Shown: positions 24,172 through 32,772 of the stretch, piece by piece
Position numbering within the stretch: position 1 is the stretch's first letter
Layout: the number at the start of each line of letters is the position of its first letter
Assembly (NCBI GenBank): GCA_030681835.1
Contig: JAUXRN010000188.1
Coordinates: 1 to 43,672, forward strand
Origin: Actinomycetota bacterium
GTDB lineage: Bacteria; Actinomycetota; Actinomycetes; S36-B12
Length of the DNA stretch: 43,672 nucleotides
Reading direction: 5' to 3'
Position numbers and translations under genes: made by a program
Notes under the pieces: generated by a model
What the model saw: only the letters and a program-made list of their open reading frames with translations
What the model was told of the DNA's origin: nothing
Database searches by the model: none

Positions 24172-25398
24172 ATGCACTTCGGCCATGACGACGCCACCCA
24201 GGAACTGGTGCGGCGCTTGCAGTCCTTCATGGATGAGCACGTCTATCCGAATGAGCGCACGTTCGAGGAGCAGGAACGCCGCAACGAGGCAGCCGGTCGC
24301 ACCTTCGAGACCCCCGCCATCATGGCCGATCTGAAGACGGAGGCACGTGCCCGCGGCCTGTGGAACCTTTTCCTCACGCATTCAGATCGCGGTGCAGGGC
24401 TCACCAACGTCCAGTACGCGCCGATCGCCGAACTCGCCGGTCGCAGCGTGCACGTGGCGCCGGAGGCCATCAACTGCTCGGCACCCGATACCGGCAACAT
24501 GGAGGTCCTCGACATGTTCGGGACCCCGGAGCAGCAGGCGCGATGGCTCGAGCCGCTGCTTGCCGGGGAGATCCGCTCAGGCTTCGCTATGACCGAGCCG
24601 GACGTCGCCTCGTCGGATGCGACGAACATCGCGACGCGGATCGAGCGCGTCGGAGACAGTTACATCATCAACGGACGCAAGTGGTGGACCAGCGGCGCCA
24701 TGAACCCGAGATGCGCGATCTTCATCGTGATGGGCAAGACCGACCCGCAGGCCGATCGGCATCACCAGCAGAGCATGGTCCTAGTCCCACGCGATACCCC
24801 CGGGGTCACGATCGTCCGGCCCCTGGAGACGTACGGCTACCTCGACGGCGGCATCGGCGGGCACGGTGAGGTGCACTTCGTCGATGTCCGGGTTCCCGCC
24901 AGCAACCTGATCGGGCACGAGGGGGACGGCTTCGCCATGGCCCAGGCAAGGCTCGGGCCGGGGCGTATCCACCACTGCATGCGGCTGATCGGCATGGCGG
25001 AGCGCTCGCTGGAGTTGATGTGCCAGCGGGCCACACGGCGCACCACCTTCGGCGCCCCGCTCTCGGAGCGCGGCGTGATCCTCGAGTGGGCAGCGCAGGC
25101 CCGGATCCGGATCGAGCAGGCTCGGCTCCTCGTGCTGCGAGCGGCCTGGCTGATTGATACCCAGGGAGCGAAGGCCGCGCACGCGGACATCCAGGCGATC
25201 AAGATCGCGGTGCCCGCCATGGCCACGGACGTCATCGACCGGGCCGTCCAGACCTTCGGGGCGGCCGGAGTCTCGCAGGACTTCCCGCTGGCGTTCTTCT
25301 GGGCCCATGCACGCACGCTGCACCTGGCTGACGGTCCGGACGAGGTCCACCTTCGTGCCCTCGGCCGTCGCGAGATGCGGCAGCACAACCCAGGCTGA
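24172..25398 (+). CDS. Acyl-CoA dehydrogenase, ACAD10/11-like (copy 1)
   Basis: This encodes a 408-residue full-length acyl-CoA dehydrogenase with FAD-binding segments [18 protein letters not shown] and [12 protein letters not shown], and the FAD-contacting [10 protein letters not shown]. The C-terminal [16 protein letters not shown] closely resembles the end of the mammalian ACAD10/ACAD11 dehydrogenase domain (DGPDEVH), a subgroup linked to 4-hydroxyacyl-CoA metabolism, rather than straight-chain beta-oxidation enzymes. The ATG at 24172 follows GGAGACCCG. It lies downstream of an SDR and convergent with an acyl-CoA ligase (18 bp between stops). Dehydrogenation of a branched or hydroxylated acyl-CoA is inferred. 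Confidence 0.88.
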   Translation: MHFGHDDATQELVRRLQSFMDEHVYPNERTFEEQERRNEAAGRTFETPAIMADLKTEARARGLWNLFLTHSDRGAGLTNVQYAPIAELAGRSVHVAPEAINCSAPDTGNMEVLDMFGTPEQQARWLEPLLAGEIRSGFAMTEPDVASSDATNIATRIERVGDSYIINGRKWWTSGAMNPRCAIFIVMGKTDPQADRHHQQSMVLVPRDTPGVTIVRPLETYGYLDGGIGGHGEVHFVDVRVPASNLIGHEGDGFAMAQARLGPGRIHHCMRLIGMAERSLELMCQRATRRTTFGAPLSERGVILEWAAQARIRIEQARLLVLRAAWLIDTQGAKAAHADIQAIKIAVPAMATDVIDRAVQTFGAAGVSQDFPLAFFWAHARTLHLADGPDEVHLRALGRREMRQHNPG

Positions 25399-25416
25399 CC
25401 TCGCAGACGCAGCTGG

Positions 25417-27060
25417 TCAGGCTCCGCGAACGCGCGACGCCGCGAGCTCGCGGCGCAGCACCTTGCCGCTGGCGGTCTTGGGCAGTCCGTCGACGACGTG
25501 GAACTCCGTCGGGCACTTGTACGCCGAAAGGAGGTGGCGGCAGTGCGCGCGCAGGTCCTCCTCCGTCGCCGAGCCACCCGCCCGGAGCACGATGAAGGCG
25601 ATGACGGTCTCGCCCCGGTAGTCGTCGGGGATGCCGACGACTGCGGCCTCGCGGACGCCCGGGTGCAGGTATAGGGCATCCTCGACCTCGCGGGGCCACA
25701 CCTTATAGCCGCTGACCACGACGAGGTCCTTCTTGCGATCGACGATGTAGATCCAGCCATCCTCGTCGGCGAAGCCCACGTCGCCCGTGTGCAGGCCGTC
25801 GGACCTGAAGGCGTTCTCGGTCTCTTCCGGCTTTCCCCAGTAGCCGGCGCAGACTCCCGGGCCCTGCACCACGAGCTCGCCAATCGTCCCTGTGGCAGCC
25901 GGCTTCCCGTCGTCATCGACGACGCTCACGGTCGTCCCCGGGATCGCCCGGCCGATGGACAGCGCGCCAGATGTCTGGTCGACCGGAGCACGTTCCCCCA
26001 TCGGCACGAGGATGCACGCCGACGCTGACTCGGTGAGGCCATAGGCATTGTGGATGTACGAGCCGAAACGCTGCTCAAACGCGTCGACCACGCCCACCGG
26101 CACCGCGGCCCCGCCGCTGAAGAGGGCCCGGACGCTACCGAGATTTGCCGCGGATGCACCTGGTTCCGCGGACAGCGCGACGAAGGCCGTGATCGCCGCA
26201 ATCGCGTAGACCGGCCGATGCCGCTCGACGAGTCCCAGCACCGTCCGCGGCTCGAACCGATAGGTCAGGACAAGGGGCAGGCCGTTGGCCAGGCACAGGG
26301 CGAGGTTCTGCCCCATACCGGTGATGTGGAAGATCGGCGGCAGGGTGATGACTGGCTCATGCTCGGCGAGCCCGTACCACCGCACCATCGTCGTCGCCTG
26401 ATACGTGAGGTTCGCGTGCCGGATCATGGCGCCCTTAGGGGGCCCGGTGGTGCCGGACGTGTAGCAGATCAGGGCCAGGTCGTGCCGACGCCGCAGGCCC
26501 GGCGACACGCGTCGCTGGTCCGGGGGCAGCGAGTCCAGCGCGGCTAGGGCGTCGAGCAGTCGCGACCCGAACGGCGGTACGACCTCGTCATCCGTTGTGA
26601 ACGGGATGGGATCACGGCCGGCGAGGTCGTGGGGACTGGACCACAGCACCTCCAACGGCGACGGCAGGGAGGACATGACCTCGTGAACCACGTCGGCGAG
26701 GGTGGGCTCGGCCACGAGCAGCCGCGCACCCGAGTCCCTCGCCATATGGCCGAGTTCGATCGTCCGGACCATCGGGTTGACCGGGATGGCGATCGCCCCG
26801 AGCTTCCAGCACGCCAGGAGGGCCGCGCACATGAGCGGCGTGTTCTGGAGGCAGATGATGGCCCGGTCGCCTTCGCCGACCCGCGCCTCGGCGAACACCC
26901 TGGCCACTCGTTCGCTGAGGCCGTCCAGCTCGGCGCGACCCATCACGGCCCCGAAATAGGCCAGCGCCACCGCATCGGGCTCGGCGCGCGCGGAAGCCTC
27001 GAACAGATCGAGGACGCTCTCCCCCGTCACGCCGTGCCCGTTGTCAGAAGTAGTGGGCAT
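25417..27060 (-). CDS. AMP-forming acyl-CoA synthetase
   Basis: This encodes a 547-residue ANL-family ligase with CYTSGTTGPPKGAM, HNAYGLTES, GLHTGDVGFADEDGWIYIVDRKKD and the catalytic lysine motif PKTASGKVLRREL, so all core functions appear intact. The ATG at 27060 overlaps the last 17 bases of the upstream regulator gene on the same strand; this overlap and the absence of a strong ribosome-binding site make the exact start uncertain, and a GTG about ten codons in is an alternative. Sequence features are of the medium/long-chain acyl-CoA ligase type. Co-transcription with the AcoR/Fis-type regulator suggests that it belongs to the pathway this regulator controls. Confidence 0.9.
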   Translation of the reverse strand: MPTTSDNGHGVTGESVLDLFEASARAEPDAVALAYFGAVMGRAELDGLSERVARVFAEARVGEGDRAIICLQNTPLMCAALLACWKLGAIAIPVNPMVRTIELGHMARDSGARLLVAEPTLADVVHEVMSSLPSPLEVLWSSPHDLAGRDPIPFTTDDEVVPPFGSRLLDALAALDSLPPDQRRVSPGLRRRHDLALICYTSGTTGPPKGAMIRHANLTYQATTMVRWYGLAEHEPVITLPPIFHITGMGQNLALCLANGLPLVLTYRFEPRTVLGLVERHRPVYAIAAITAFVALSAEPGASAANLGSVRALFSGGAAVPVGVVDAFEQRFGSYIHNAYGLTESASACILVPMGERAPVDQTSGALSIGRAIPGTTVSVVDDDGKPAATGTIGELVVQGPGVCAGYWGKPEETENAFRSDGLHTGDVGFADEDGWIYIVDRKKDLVVVSGYKVWPREVEDALYLHPGVREAAVVGIPDDYRGETVIAFIVLRAGGSATEEDLRAHCRHLLSAYKCPTEFHVVDGLPKTASGKVLRRELAASRVRGA

Positions 27061-28849
27061 CCGGGTCGATGCGATAGGAGTTCAGCTTCCGGTAGAGCGT
27101 CGAGCGGGAGACCCCGACGATCTTCGCGGCCACCACCTTGTTGCCGCCGGCCTGCTTCAGCGCATCGAGGATCGCCCGAAGCTCGAGATGCTCGAGGTTC
27201 GTCAGCTGCCGTCGCGTCGCGCAGGCCTGGATGTCCGCCGGGAGGTGCGCCAGCTGGATCTCGCCCAACAGGTTCGCGGCCAGCCCTTCGAGCATGGACC
27301 GCATCTGCAGGACGTTGCCGGGCCAGGGGGCGCGGACGAAAGCCCGCATGACTCCGGGAGACAGCGTGACCCGGCCGGCGGCCGAGTCACGAAGGACGGC
27401 ACTGGCCACGAGGGGGATGTCCTCGCTTCGCTCGCGCAGTGGGGGGATGTGAACCTGCGTGCCGCCCAGGACGGCCACGAGGCGCTCGTGCTCCGGAGTG
27501 GCCGGCATGCCGCTCGCCGACGTGAAGGTGGCCGCCATCCGGGGCGTCCCCACTCCGTCGAGGGACAGCCGGGATGCCAACGCCATGGCGACGCTGGGCG
27601 GGATGGCTTCGAGGTGCCGCAGCACCACGACCGCGGGCTTGGCCCCGAACGCATCATGCAGCTCGTCCAGCGCACCGGTGACGCTCGTCCACTCCGGCCG
27701 AGCGCAGTCGATGACCTCGACGACGTCGCCGGGGGCAGCCTCTTCCAGAGCGGCTACGAGCAGGGACAGCTTGCCCACCCCGACCTCGCCGGCGATGAGG
27801 ACGGGCCCGGTTCCCGAGGCGGCCCGCCGTGCCGTGGACACGACCTCCTTCCAGGCCGAACTCGACCCGACGAGACCGGGGAGGGACGCCTTGCGCGGGG
27901 GACCGGACGGCCGAGACGTGAAGGGCGACGCGCGCGGTGCCACCGGGTTGCCGAAGTCGACGAGCGCGCCGACGATGCTGCCGTCGCTCTCGATCGGCTG
28001 GCAGGTGATCGGCACGACGCGGTCGGAGCCGACAACCAGCTCGGCGCGGGCCTCGGCACGGACCCCGAGCGCCTCACGCACGGTCTCCCACATGACGGCC
28101 TGCTGCATGTCCCCGAGCAGCTGGGTCACGCGCGGACCGGCGATGAAGATGTCGTGGCCCACGCCAGCAACCCGGCGCGCCCCGCCACGGCTCGCAGCCA
28201 GGTAGGCATCCAGGACCAGTCGCTCCCGTTGTGATGCCTGCTCCAGCATCCGGTGCTCGACATCGGCGGCCGCGCTGACCATGAGCGGGGTGAGCAGCGG
28301 GCTCGCCGACTCTGCGCGGCACGACATGGTGATGATGCCCTCGAGCCGATGCGAGATCGGATTGTGGATCGGGACGCCGACGCAGGCGAACGGCACCATC
28401 TTCTCCATGAGGTGCTCGTGGCCGACGATCATGATCGGCCGGCCCGTCTCCGCCACCGTCCCGATCCCGTTCGTGCCGACCAGTTCCTCGGCACCGGTGA
28501 ACCCGGAGTCCGATCGCAGCGTGTCAAGGAGCGGAAGGATGCTGCAGTCCGACGCCCACCGGCGCAGGATCTTCGCGTTCCGGTCGGCCAGGAGCACCCC
28601 GGCTCCGAGGCCCGACAGCCGATCGGCCAGCCGGCTCAGGACAGGGTCCGCCGCCAAGCACAGGACGCTCTCGATGTCCGATTCCCCGATGAAGGGAAGC
28701 TCGGGGAGCCCCACCTGGGCCCCGCTGAGAATCGATCGCCGCCACGAGCTCAGGACCTCCGGCCGGAGCTCGAACTCGGTGTCCGGCGGGATCATCCCCT
28801 CGGAGAGCACGAGTTCGCGGGCCTTCTGCACCGTCATCGCTCTAGGCAT
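27044..28849 (-). CDS. AcoR/Fis-type GAF-AAA-HTH transcriptional regulator with degenerate ATPase
   Basis: This encodes a 601-residue regulator of the NtrC-like group. Residues ~50-210 look like a GAF sensor (LADRNAKILRRW..., GTNGIGTVAETGRPIMI, MSCRAESASPLLTPLM), then a PAS-like segment to ~310, an AAA+-like domain (~330-520) and a C-terminal Fis-type helix-turn-helix (AGGNKVVAAKIVGVSRSTLYRKL). The ATPase is degenerate: Walker A is GEVGVGKL (from residue 354), Walker B is VVVLRHLE without the DE pair, and no GAFTGA sigma-54 loop is seen. It therefore probably acts by DNA binding with ordinary sigma factors, as expected in actinobacteria without sigma-54. The ATG at 28849 is preferred (GGGAGGA just upstream) over 28888. 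A likely ligand is a pathway ketone, alcohol or acid. Confidence 0.88.
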   Translation of the reverse strand: MPRAMTVQKARELVLSEGMIPPDTEFELRPEVLSSWRRSILSGAQVGLPELPFIGESDIESVLCLAADPVLSRLADRLSGLGAGVLLADRNAKILRRWASDCSILPLLDTLRSDSGFTGAEELVGTNGIGTVAETGRPIMIVGHEHLMEKMVPFACVGVPIHNPISHRLEGIITMSCRAESASPLLTPLMVSAAADVEHRMLEQASQRERLVLDAYLAASRGGARRVAGVGHDIFIAGPRVTQLLGDMQQAVMWETVREALGVRAEARAELVVGSDRVVPITCQPIESDGSIVGALVDFGNPVAPRASPFTSRPSGPPRKASLPGLVGSSSAWKEVVSTARRAASGTGPVLIAGEVGVGKLSLLVAALEEAAPGDVVEVIDCARPEWTSVTGALDELHDAFGAKPAVVVLRHLEAIPPSVAMALASRLSLDGVGTPRMAATFTSASGMPATPEHERLVAVLGGTQVHIPPLRERSEDIPLVASAVLRDSAAGRVTLSPGVMRAFVRAPWPGNVLQMRSMLEGLAANLLGEIQLAHLPADIQACATRRQLTNLEHLELRAILDALKQAGGNKVVAAKIVGVSRSTLYRKLNSYRIDPDAHYF

Positions 28850-29097
28850 GGGGTCCTCCCACCGACTGGCACCGGATCGCCGAGGCACGAATGTCCGAGG
28901 ATTGGAATTTCATCATGCGACACGTGGTCGACGGTGCGCCAGCATGTATGCCAAATCGTTGCCCGCCACGCTGCCGCCTACGAGCATCCCCAGCACCGGC
29001 ATCTCCTCAACCAAAGCAGTCGACCGACCAGACGGTCGATGCTAGCCTACGTCCGGCCTCGAGACCAGAGGCCGCACGAACCAAGGGAGGCCCTGCG
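28850..29097. other. Divergent regulator region between AcoR/Fis-type and TetR genes
   Basis: This 248-bp gap holds the TetR operator and promoter on the right and a weak dyad TGTCCGA-GGA-TTGGAAT (28892-28908, four of seven arm pairs) near the AcoR/Fis-type gene, which could be an autoregulatory site. It is locally less GC-rich (GGAATTTCATCATG). No coding frame with support is seen. Confidence 0.4.
29019..29048 (+). promoter_or_regulatory. TetR-gene promoter with overlapping operator
   Basis: A near-palindrome (29019-29040) matches 19 of 22 bases of the perfect palindrome at 30344-30365. It covers a -35-like TCGACC (29020-29025), and a -10 TAGCCT (29043-29048) follows after a 17-base spacer. 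Binding here would block the TetR gene's own promoter, so negative autoregulation is likely. Confidence 0.7.
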
Positions 29098-29697
29098 ATG
29101 GACGAGCCGCGGGCCGATGCCCGACGCCGCGACATCGTGGCCACCGCGGCCCAGTTGTTCGAGACCGAGGGCTTCGCCACCACGTCGATGGAGCGCATCG
29201 CGAGGGCGGTCGGGCTGGCCAAGCCCTCGCTGTACCACTACTTCGCGAGCAAGGACGACATCCTGTTCGCCATCCACGAGGAGTTCATCAACCTGCTCAT
29301 CGAGCGCCAGGAGCAGCGAGCCATCGCACGGCTGAGTCCGCCCCAGGAACTGCTCGAGGTCTTCGGTGACGTCTTCGACCTCATGGACACCCATCGCGGC
29401 CACGTCCGGGTCTTCTTCGAGCACTACCGCGAGTTGCCGATCACCCAGCAGGAGGTGATCAAGGCCAAGCGAGACGCATACGAGCGCTCGGTCGAGGCGG
29501 TCATCGTCGCCGGGAATGAATCCGGCGAGTTGCGCGGCGTCGACCCCAGATTGGTCACCCTGGCCCTCTTCGGCATGAGCAACTGGGCCTACCAGTGGTT
29601 TCGATCGGGCGGCCCGCTGACGGCACGTCAGATCGCAGTCCAGTTCTGGGACTACCTCATGCGAGGGATCGGCACCGAACCCCTCCCCGGATCGTGA
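29098..29697 (+). CDS. TetR-family transcriptional regulator
   Basis: This encodes a 199-residue one-component regulator. The N-terminal helix-turn-helix spans about residues 10-55 (RRRDIVATAAQLFETEGF, TSMERIARAVGLAKPSLYHYFASKDD), with the conserved YHYF recognition helix. The C-terminal domain is all-helical and ligand-binding (FADLMDTHRGHVRVFFEHYREL-type pattern seen in fatty-acid-type TetR proteins). The ATG at 29098 has AAGGGAGG about 8 bases upstream. The gene overlaps the next (HAD) gene by stop/start. Its operator occurs upstream of itself and upstream of the thiolase gene at 30375, so it likely represses the thiolase-ACAD-APH operon until an acyl-CoA or related ligand is present. Confidence 0.92.
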   Translation: MDEPRADARRRDIVATAAQLFETEGFATTSMERIARAVGLAKPSLYHYFASKDDILFAIHEEFINLLIERQEQRAIARLSPPQELLEVFGDVFDLMDTHRGHVRVFFEHYRELPITQQEVIKAKRDAYERSVEAVIVAGNESGELRGVDPRLVTLALFGMSNWAYQWFRSGGPLTARQIAVQFWDYLMRGIGTEPLPGS

Positions 29698-30320
29698 CCC
29701 AGGCGGCCCCGGGAGCGCTCATCCTCGACTGGGGCGGGGTTCTCACCACTCCCATGAACGCCTCGTTCGAGCGCTGGATGGAACTCGAGGACATCGACCG
29801 CGAGTCCTTTCGCCGGCACATGCGGTCACTGCACAACGAGCCCGGGAGTGCGCTGCACCTCGTCGAACGCGGCCACCTCACCGCCTCGCAGTTCGAGGCC
29901 GAAGTGGCGTCGGGCCTGCGGACAGCGTCAGGCAGTCCCGTCCGGCCCGATGGCCTGCTCGCACGGATGATGGCCCACCTCGAGCACAACGAGCCCGTCC
30001 GCCAGGTCGTGCGGCAGGCCCGCGCGGCCGGGTGGCGTACCGCCGTGCTGTCCAATTCATGGGGGAACGACTATGACCTCGAGGACCTCGAGGACCTCGT
30101 CGAGATCGTGTTGCTCTCCCAGCGGATCAACGAGCGCAAGCCTGATCCAGCCGCCTTCCTGCTTGCGGCGCAGGCGGTCGACACCGATCCGCAGAACTGC
30201 GTCTTCGTCGATGACCTTCGCCGCAACGTCGCCGGCGCACAGGGGGTGGGCATGCGGGCCGTGCTCTACCGCCCGGGCGCCGAGGGACACCTCCGGGCCG
30301 CCATAGGACTCGTGCCTTGA
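29694..30320 (+). CDS. HAD-superfamily hydrolase (phosphatase-like)
   Basis: This encodes a 208-residue HAD hydrolase. Motif I is LILDWGGVLTT, with the nucleophile Asp but Gly where phosphatases usually carry the second Asp; motif II is VLSNSWG; motif III is INERKPDPAAF; motif IV is VFVDDLRRNV. This layout resembles the N-terminal domain of soluble epoxide hydrolase and of human ACAD10 (DxGGVL). The start is a GTG at 29694 overlapping the TetR stop (GTGA), so translation is coupled to the regulator. The thiolase promoter -35 overlaps its stop. A role in dephosphorylating a pathway intermediate such as a 4-phosphoacyl compound is inferred from context, not shown. Confidence 0.82.
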   Translation: MTQAAPGALILDWGGVLTTPMNASFERWMELEDIDRESFRRHMRSLHNEPGSALHLVERGHLTASQFEAEVASGLRTASGSPVRPDGLLARMMAHLEHNEPVRQVVRQARAAGWRTAVLSNSWGNDYDLEDLEDLVEIVLLSQRINERKPDPAAFLLAAQAVDTDPQNCVFVDDLRRNVAGAQGVGMRAVLYRPGAEGHLRAAIGLVP

Positions 30321-30365
30321 CCACCGACCCCGCCGCACCTAGCATCGACCGACTAGTCGGTCGAT
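30317..30365 (+). promoter_or_regulatory. Thiolase-operon promoter with perfect 22-bp TetR-type operator
   Basis: TTGACC (30317-30322), a 17-base spacer and TAGCAT (30340-30345) form a good housekeeping promoter. A perfect palindrome at 30344-30365, half-site ATCGACCGACT plus its complement, overlaps the -10 and the expected start of transcription, ending 9 bases before the ATG. The shared sequence with the TetR gene's own promoter assigns it to that repressor with good confidence. Confidence 0.78.
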
Positions 30366-30374
30366 AGGAGAGCC

Positions 30375-31559
30375 ATGCCTACCCACGCACCGAGCGTCGT
30401 GCTCGTGTCCGGAGCCCGCACCCCGATCGGGAGCTACGCCAAGTCGTTGTCCGAGGTGCCGGCCCACGAGCTGGGCGCCGCGGCGGTGCGCCGGGCCCTC
30501 GAGGCCTGCCCGGACACGGTCATCGACGAGGTCATCATGGGTTGCGTCGGGCAAGTGGGTGCCGATGCCTACAACGCTCGACGGGTCGCGCTAGCAGCCG
30601 GGCTGCCCATCACCACACCGGCGTTCAACGTGAACAGGCTCTGCGGCAGTGGCCTGCAGGCCATCCTCAGCGCCGCCATGCAGGTTCAGAGCGGGGATTC
30701 CACCGTGATCGTGGCCGGCGGCGACGAGAGCATGTCGCGGCAACCCTCACTACTGCACACTTCGCGTGATGGCCTGCGGCTAGGGCACCGAAGCCTCGTC
30801 GACGGAACGCTGTCCCTGCTGACCGACCCGTGGAGCGACGAGCTCATGGGCGTAACGGCCGAGAACGTCGCGCGCCGGTACGGGGTGAGCCGAACCGAGC
30901 AGGACGAGTGGGCCGCCCTCAGCCAGCATCGAACCGCAACGGCCCAGGTCGCTGGGGTGTTCGCCGAGCAGATCGTGCCGATCACGGTCGCGCACGGCAA
31001 GGGGAAAACGACGGTCGTCGAGACCGACGAGCACCCTCGCCCCCAGACCACCGTCGAGGCATTGGCCGCACTGCGCCCCGCCTTCGCCCCGGATGGAACC
31101 GTCACGCCGGGCAACTCGTCCGGCATCAACGACGGAGCCGCAGCGGTCGTCGTCACTCTCGAGGAGACTGCTGCGGGCCTGGGCCTGCCCGCCCGGATGC
31201 GGCTGCGCGCCTGGGCGAGCGCTGCCCTCGAACCAGGGCTCATGGGCTATGCCCCGACGATCGCGGTCGGGCGCTCCCTCGAGCGAGCCGGCCTGTCGAT
31301 GGCGGACCTGGACGTCATCGAGCTCAACGAGGCATTCGCGGCACAGGTCGTCGCTGTCGTCCGCGACACCGGTATGGACCCGGACAAGGTCAATCCCAAT
31401 GGCGGCGCCATCGCCCTCGGGCACCCCGTCGGGGCGACCGGGGCGATCCTCACGGTCAAGCTCATGCACGACCTGGCCGACCGGGACCTGCAGTTCGGCA
31501 TGGTCACCATGTGCATCGGCGGCGGGCAGGCCCTGGCCGCCATCTTCGAACGCTGCTGA
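30375..31559 (+). CDS. Acetyl-CoA C-acyltransferase (thiolase)
   Basis: This encodes a 394-residue true thiolase with all catalytic residues: nucleophile Cys90 in NRLCGSGLQA, His350 in GHPVGATGA and Cys380 in MCIGGGQALA. It should cleave 3-ketoacyl-CoA to acetyl-CoA (or propionyl-CoA) and a shortened acyl-CoA, or run in reverse. AGGAGAG lies just before the ATG at 30375. It is the first gene of a plus-strand operon with the acyl-CoA dehydrogenase and the APH-type kinase, under the 22-bp operator. It contrasts with the SCP2-type gene at 8592, which lacks the nucleophilic cysteine. Confidence 0.94.
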   Translation: MPTHAPSVVLVSGARTPIGSYAKSLSEVPAHELGAAAVRRALEACPDTVIDEVIMGCVGQVGADAYNARRVALAAGLPITTPAFNVNRLCGSGLQAILSAAMQVQSGDSTVIVAGGDESMSRQPSLLHTSRDGLRLGHRSLVDGTLSLLTDPWSDELMGVTAENVARRYGVSRTEQDEWAALSQHRTATAQVAGVFAEQIVPITVAHGKGKTTVVETDEHPRPQTTVEALAALRPAFAPDGTVTPGNSSGINDGAAAVVVTLEETAAGLGLPARMRLRAWASAALEPGLMGYAPTIAVGRSLERAGLSMADLDVIELNEAFAAQVVAVVRDTGMDPDKVNPNGGAIALGHPVGATGAILTVKLMHDLADRDLQFGMVTMCIGGGQALAAIFERC

Positions 31560-31578
31560 ACCGAGAGGACGCACGGAT

Positions 31579-32772
31579 ATGACCTACGACTTCACCGTGG
31601 ACGAGCCCACCCGAGAGCTCGCGACGAGGGTGCGCTCCTTCATCGACGCGACCGTGATCCCGCACGAGACCGTCCTGTCCTCGGCCAGTCACGGCATGCC
31701 CGACGAGCTCCGCAGCGAGCTGCAGGCGGCCGCCCGGGCGGCGGGAGTGTTCGCGCCGACCGCGCCGGTCGAGTACGGGGGACTGGGCCTGGACCATCGG
31801 GCGATCTCGGTCATCCTCGAGGAGAGCGGCCGAAGCCTGCTGGGCCCCGCCGCGATGAACTGCTCGGCGCCGGACGAGGGCAACATCCTGCTGCTGGAGA
31901 AGGTGGCCACGACGGAGCAGAAGGCGGACTACCTCGCCCCCCTGTGCGCAGGGACGATCAGGTCCTGCTTCGCCATGACCGAGCCGTCCCCGGGTGCCGG
32001 TGCCGACCCGGAGATGCTGAGCACGACGGCCACCCGCGATGGCGACGACTGGGTCATCAACGGGCGGAAGTGGTTCATCACCGGCGCCCAGGGCGCCGGC
32101 TTCAGCATCGTCATGGCCAAGACCGAGGCCGGCGCCACCATGTTCCTCGTGGACGGCGACAACCCGGGTATGCGGGTCGAGCGCAGCCTGCACACCATGG
32201 ATGTCTCCTTCTCGGGAGGGCACGGCTACGTGGTATTCGAGGACTGCCGCGTCCCCGCCGACCGGGTTCTCGGCCAGGTCGACGAGGGGTTCCGCTACGC
32301 GCAGGTGCGACTCGGGCCGGCTCGGCTGACCCACTGCATGAGGTGGCTCGGCGCAGCCCGCCGAGCGCACGAGGTGGCAGTCGGCTACGCCGCCCGCCGG
32401 CCGATGTTCGGTGCCACCCTGGGCGAGCTCGGCATGGCCCAGCAGATGATCGCCGACAACGAGATCGACATCGCGGCATCGCGAGCCCTGATCTGGCAGG
32501 CGGCCTGGGCCCTCGACCAGGGCAAGCCGGCCCGGCAGGAGACCTCGATCGCCAAGACCTTCGTTGCGGAGGCGGCCTTCCGGGTCACCGACCGTGCCAT
32601 GCAGCTGTGCGGCGGCTCAGGGATCATCGACGAGCTGCCGATCGCCCGCATCTACCAGGACATGCGCCCGTTCCGGATCTACGACGGGCCGTCCGAGGTG
32701 CATCGGTGGTCGATCGCCCGGAGATCCGTCCGCCATGCGGAGGCCGGCCGGCTGCCCGGGGACTGGATGTGA
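31579..32772 (+). CDS. Acyl-CoA dehydrogenase-like protein, ACAD10/11-type (copy 2)
   Basis: This encodes a 397-residue acyl-CoA dehydrogenase with FAD sites SCFAMTEPSPGAGADPEML and INGRKWFITGAQG, RPMFGATLGELG, and a C-terminus FRIYDGPSEVHRWSIARR. The DGP.EVH ending places it near the ACAD10/11 group. The ATG at 31579 follows GAGAGGACG; a longer upstream in-frame stretch lies inside the thiolase gene and is a shadow. The stop overlaps the start of the APH-type kinase by 4 bases. The same two domains form one protein in human ACAD10/11, and kinase plus dehydrogenase (LvaA/LvaC) act together in levulinate catabolism to convert 4-hydroxyacyl-CoA. Confidence 0.9.
   Translation: MTYDFTVDEPTRELATRVRSFIDATVIPHETVLSSASHGMPDELRSELQAAARAAGVFAPTAPVEYGGLGLDHRAISVILEESGRSLLGPAAMNCSAPDEGNILLLEKVATTEQKADYLAPLCAGTIRSCFAMTEPSPGAGADPEMLSTTATRDGDDWVINGRKWFITGAQGAGFSIVMAKTEAGATMFLVDGDNPGMRVERSLHTMDVSFSGGHGYVVFEDCRVPADRVLGQVDEGFRYAQVRLGPARLTHCMRWLGAARRAHEVAVGYAARRPMFGATLGELGMAQQMIADNEIDIAASRALIWQAAWALDQGKPARQETSIAKTFVAEAAFRVTDRAMQLCGGSGIIDELPIARIYQDMRPFRIYDGPSEVHRWSIARRSVRHAEAGRLPGDWM

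Noticed and set aside
31093-31578. Long in-frame N-terminal extension of the second acyl-CoA dehydrogenase
   Set aside because: It lies inside the thiolase gene in another frame and is Arg/Ser/Pro-rich; the ATG at 31579 has a ribosome-binding site and starts the family homology.
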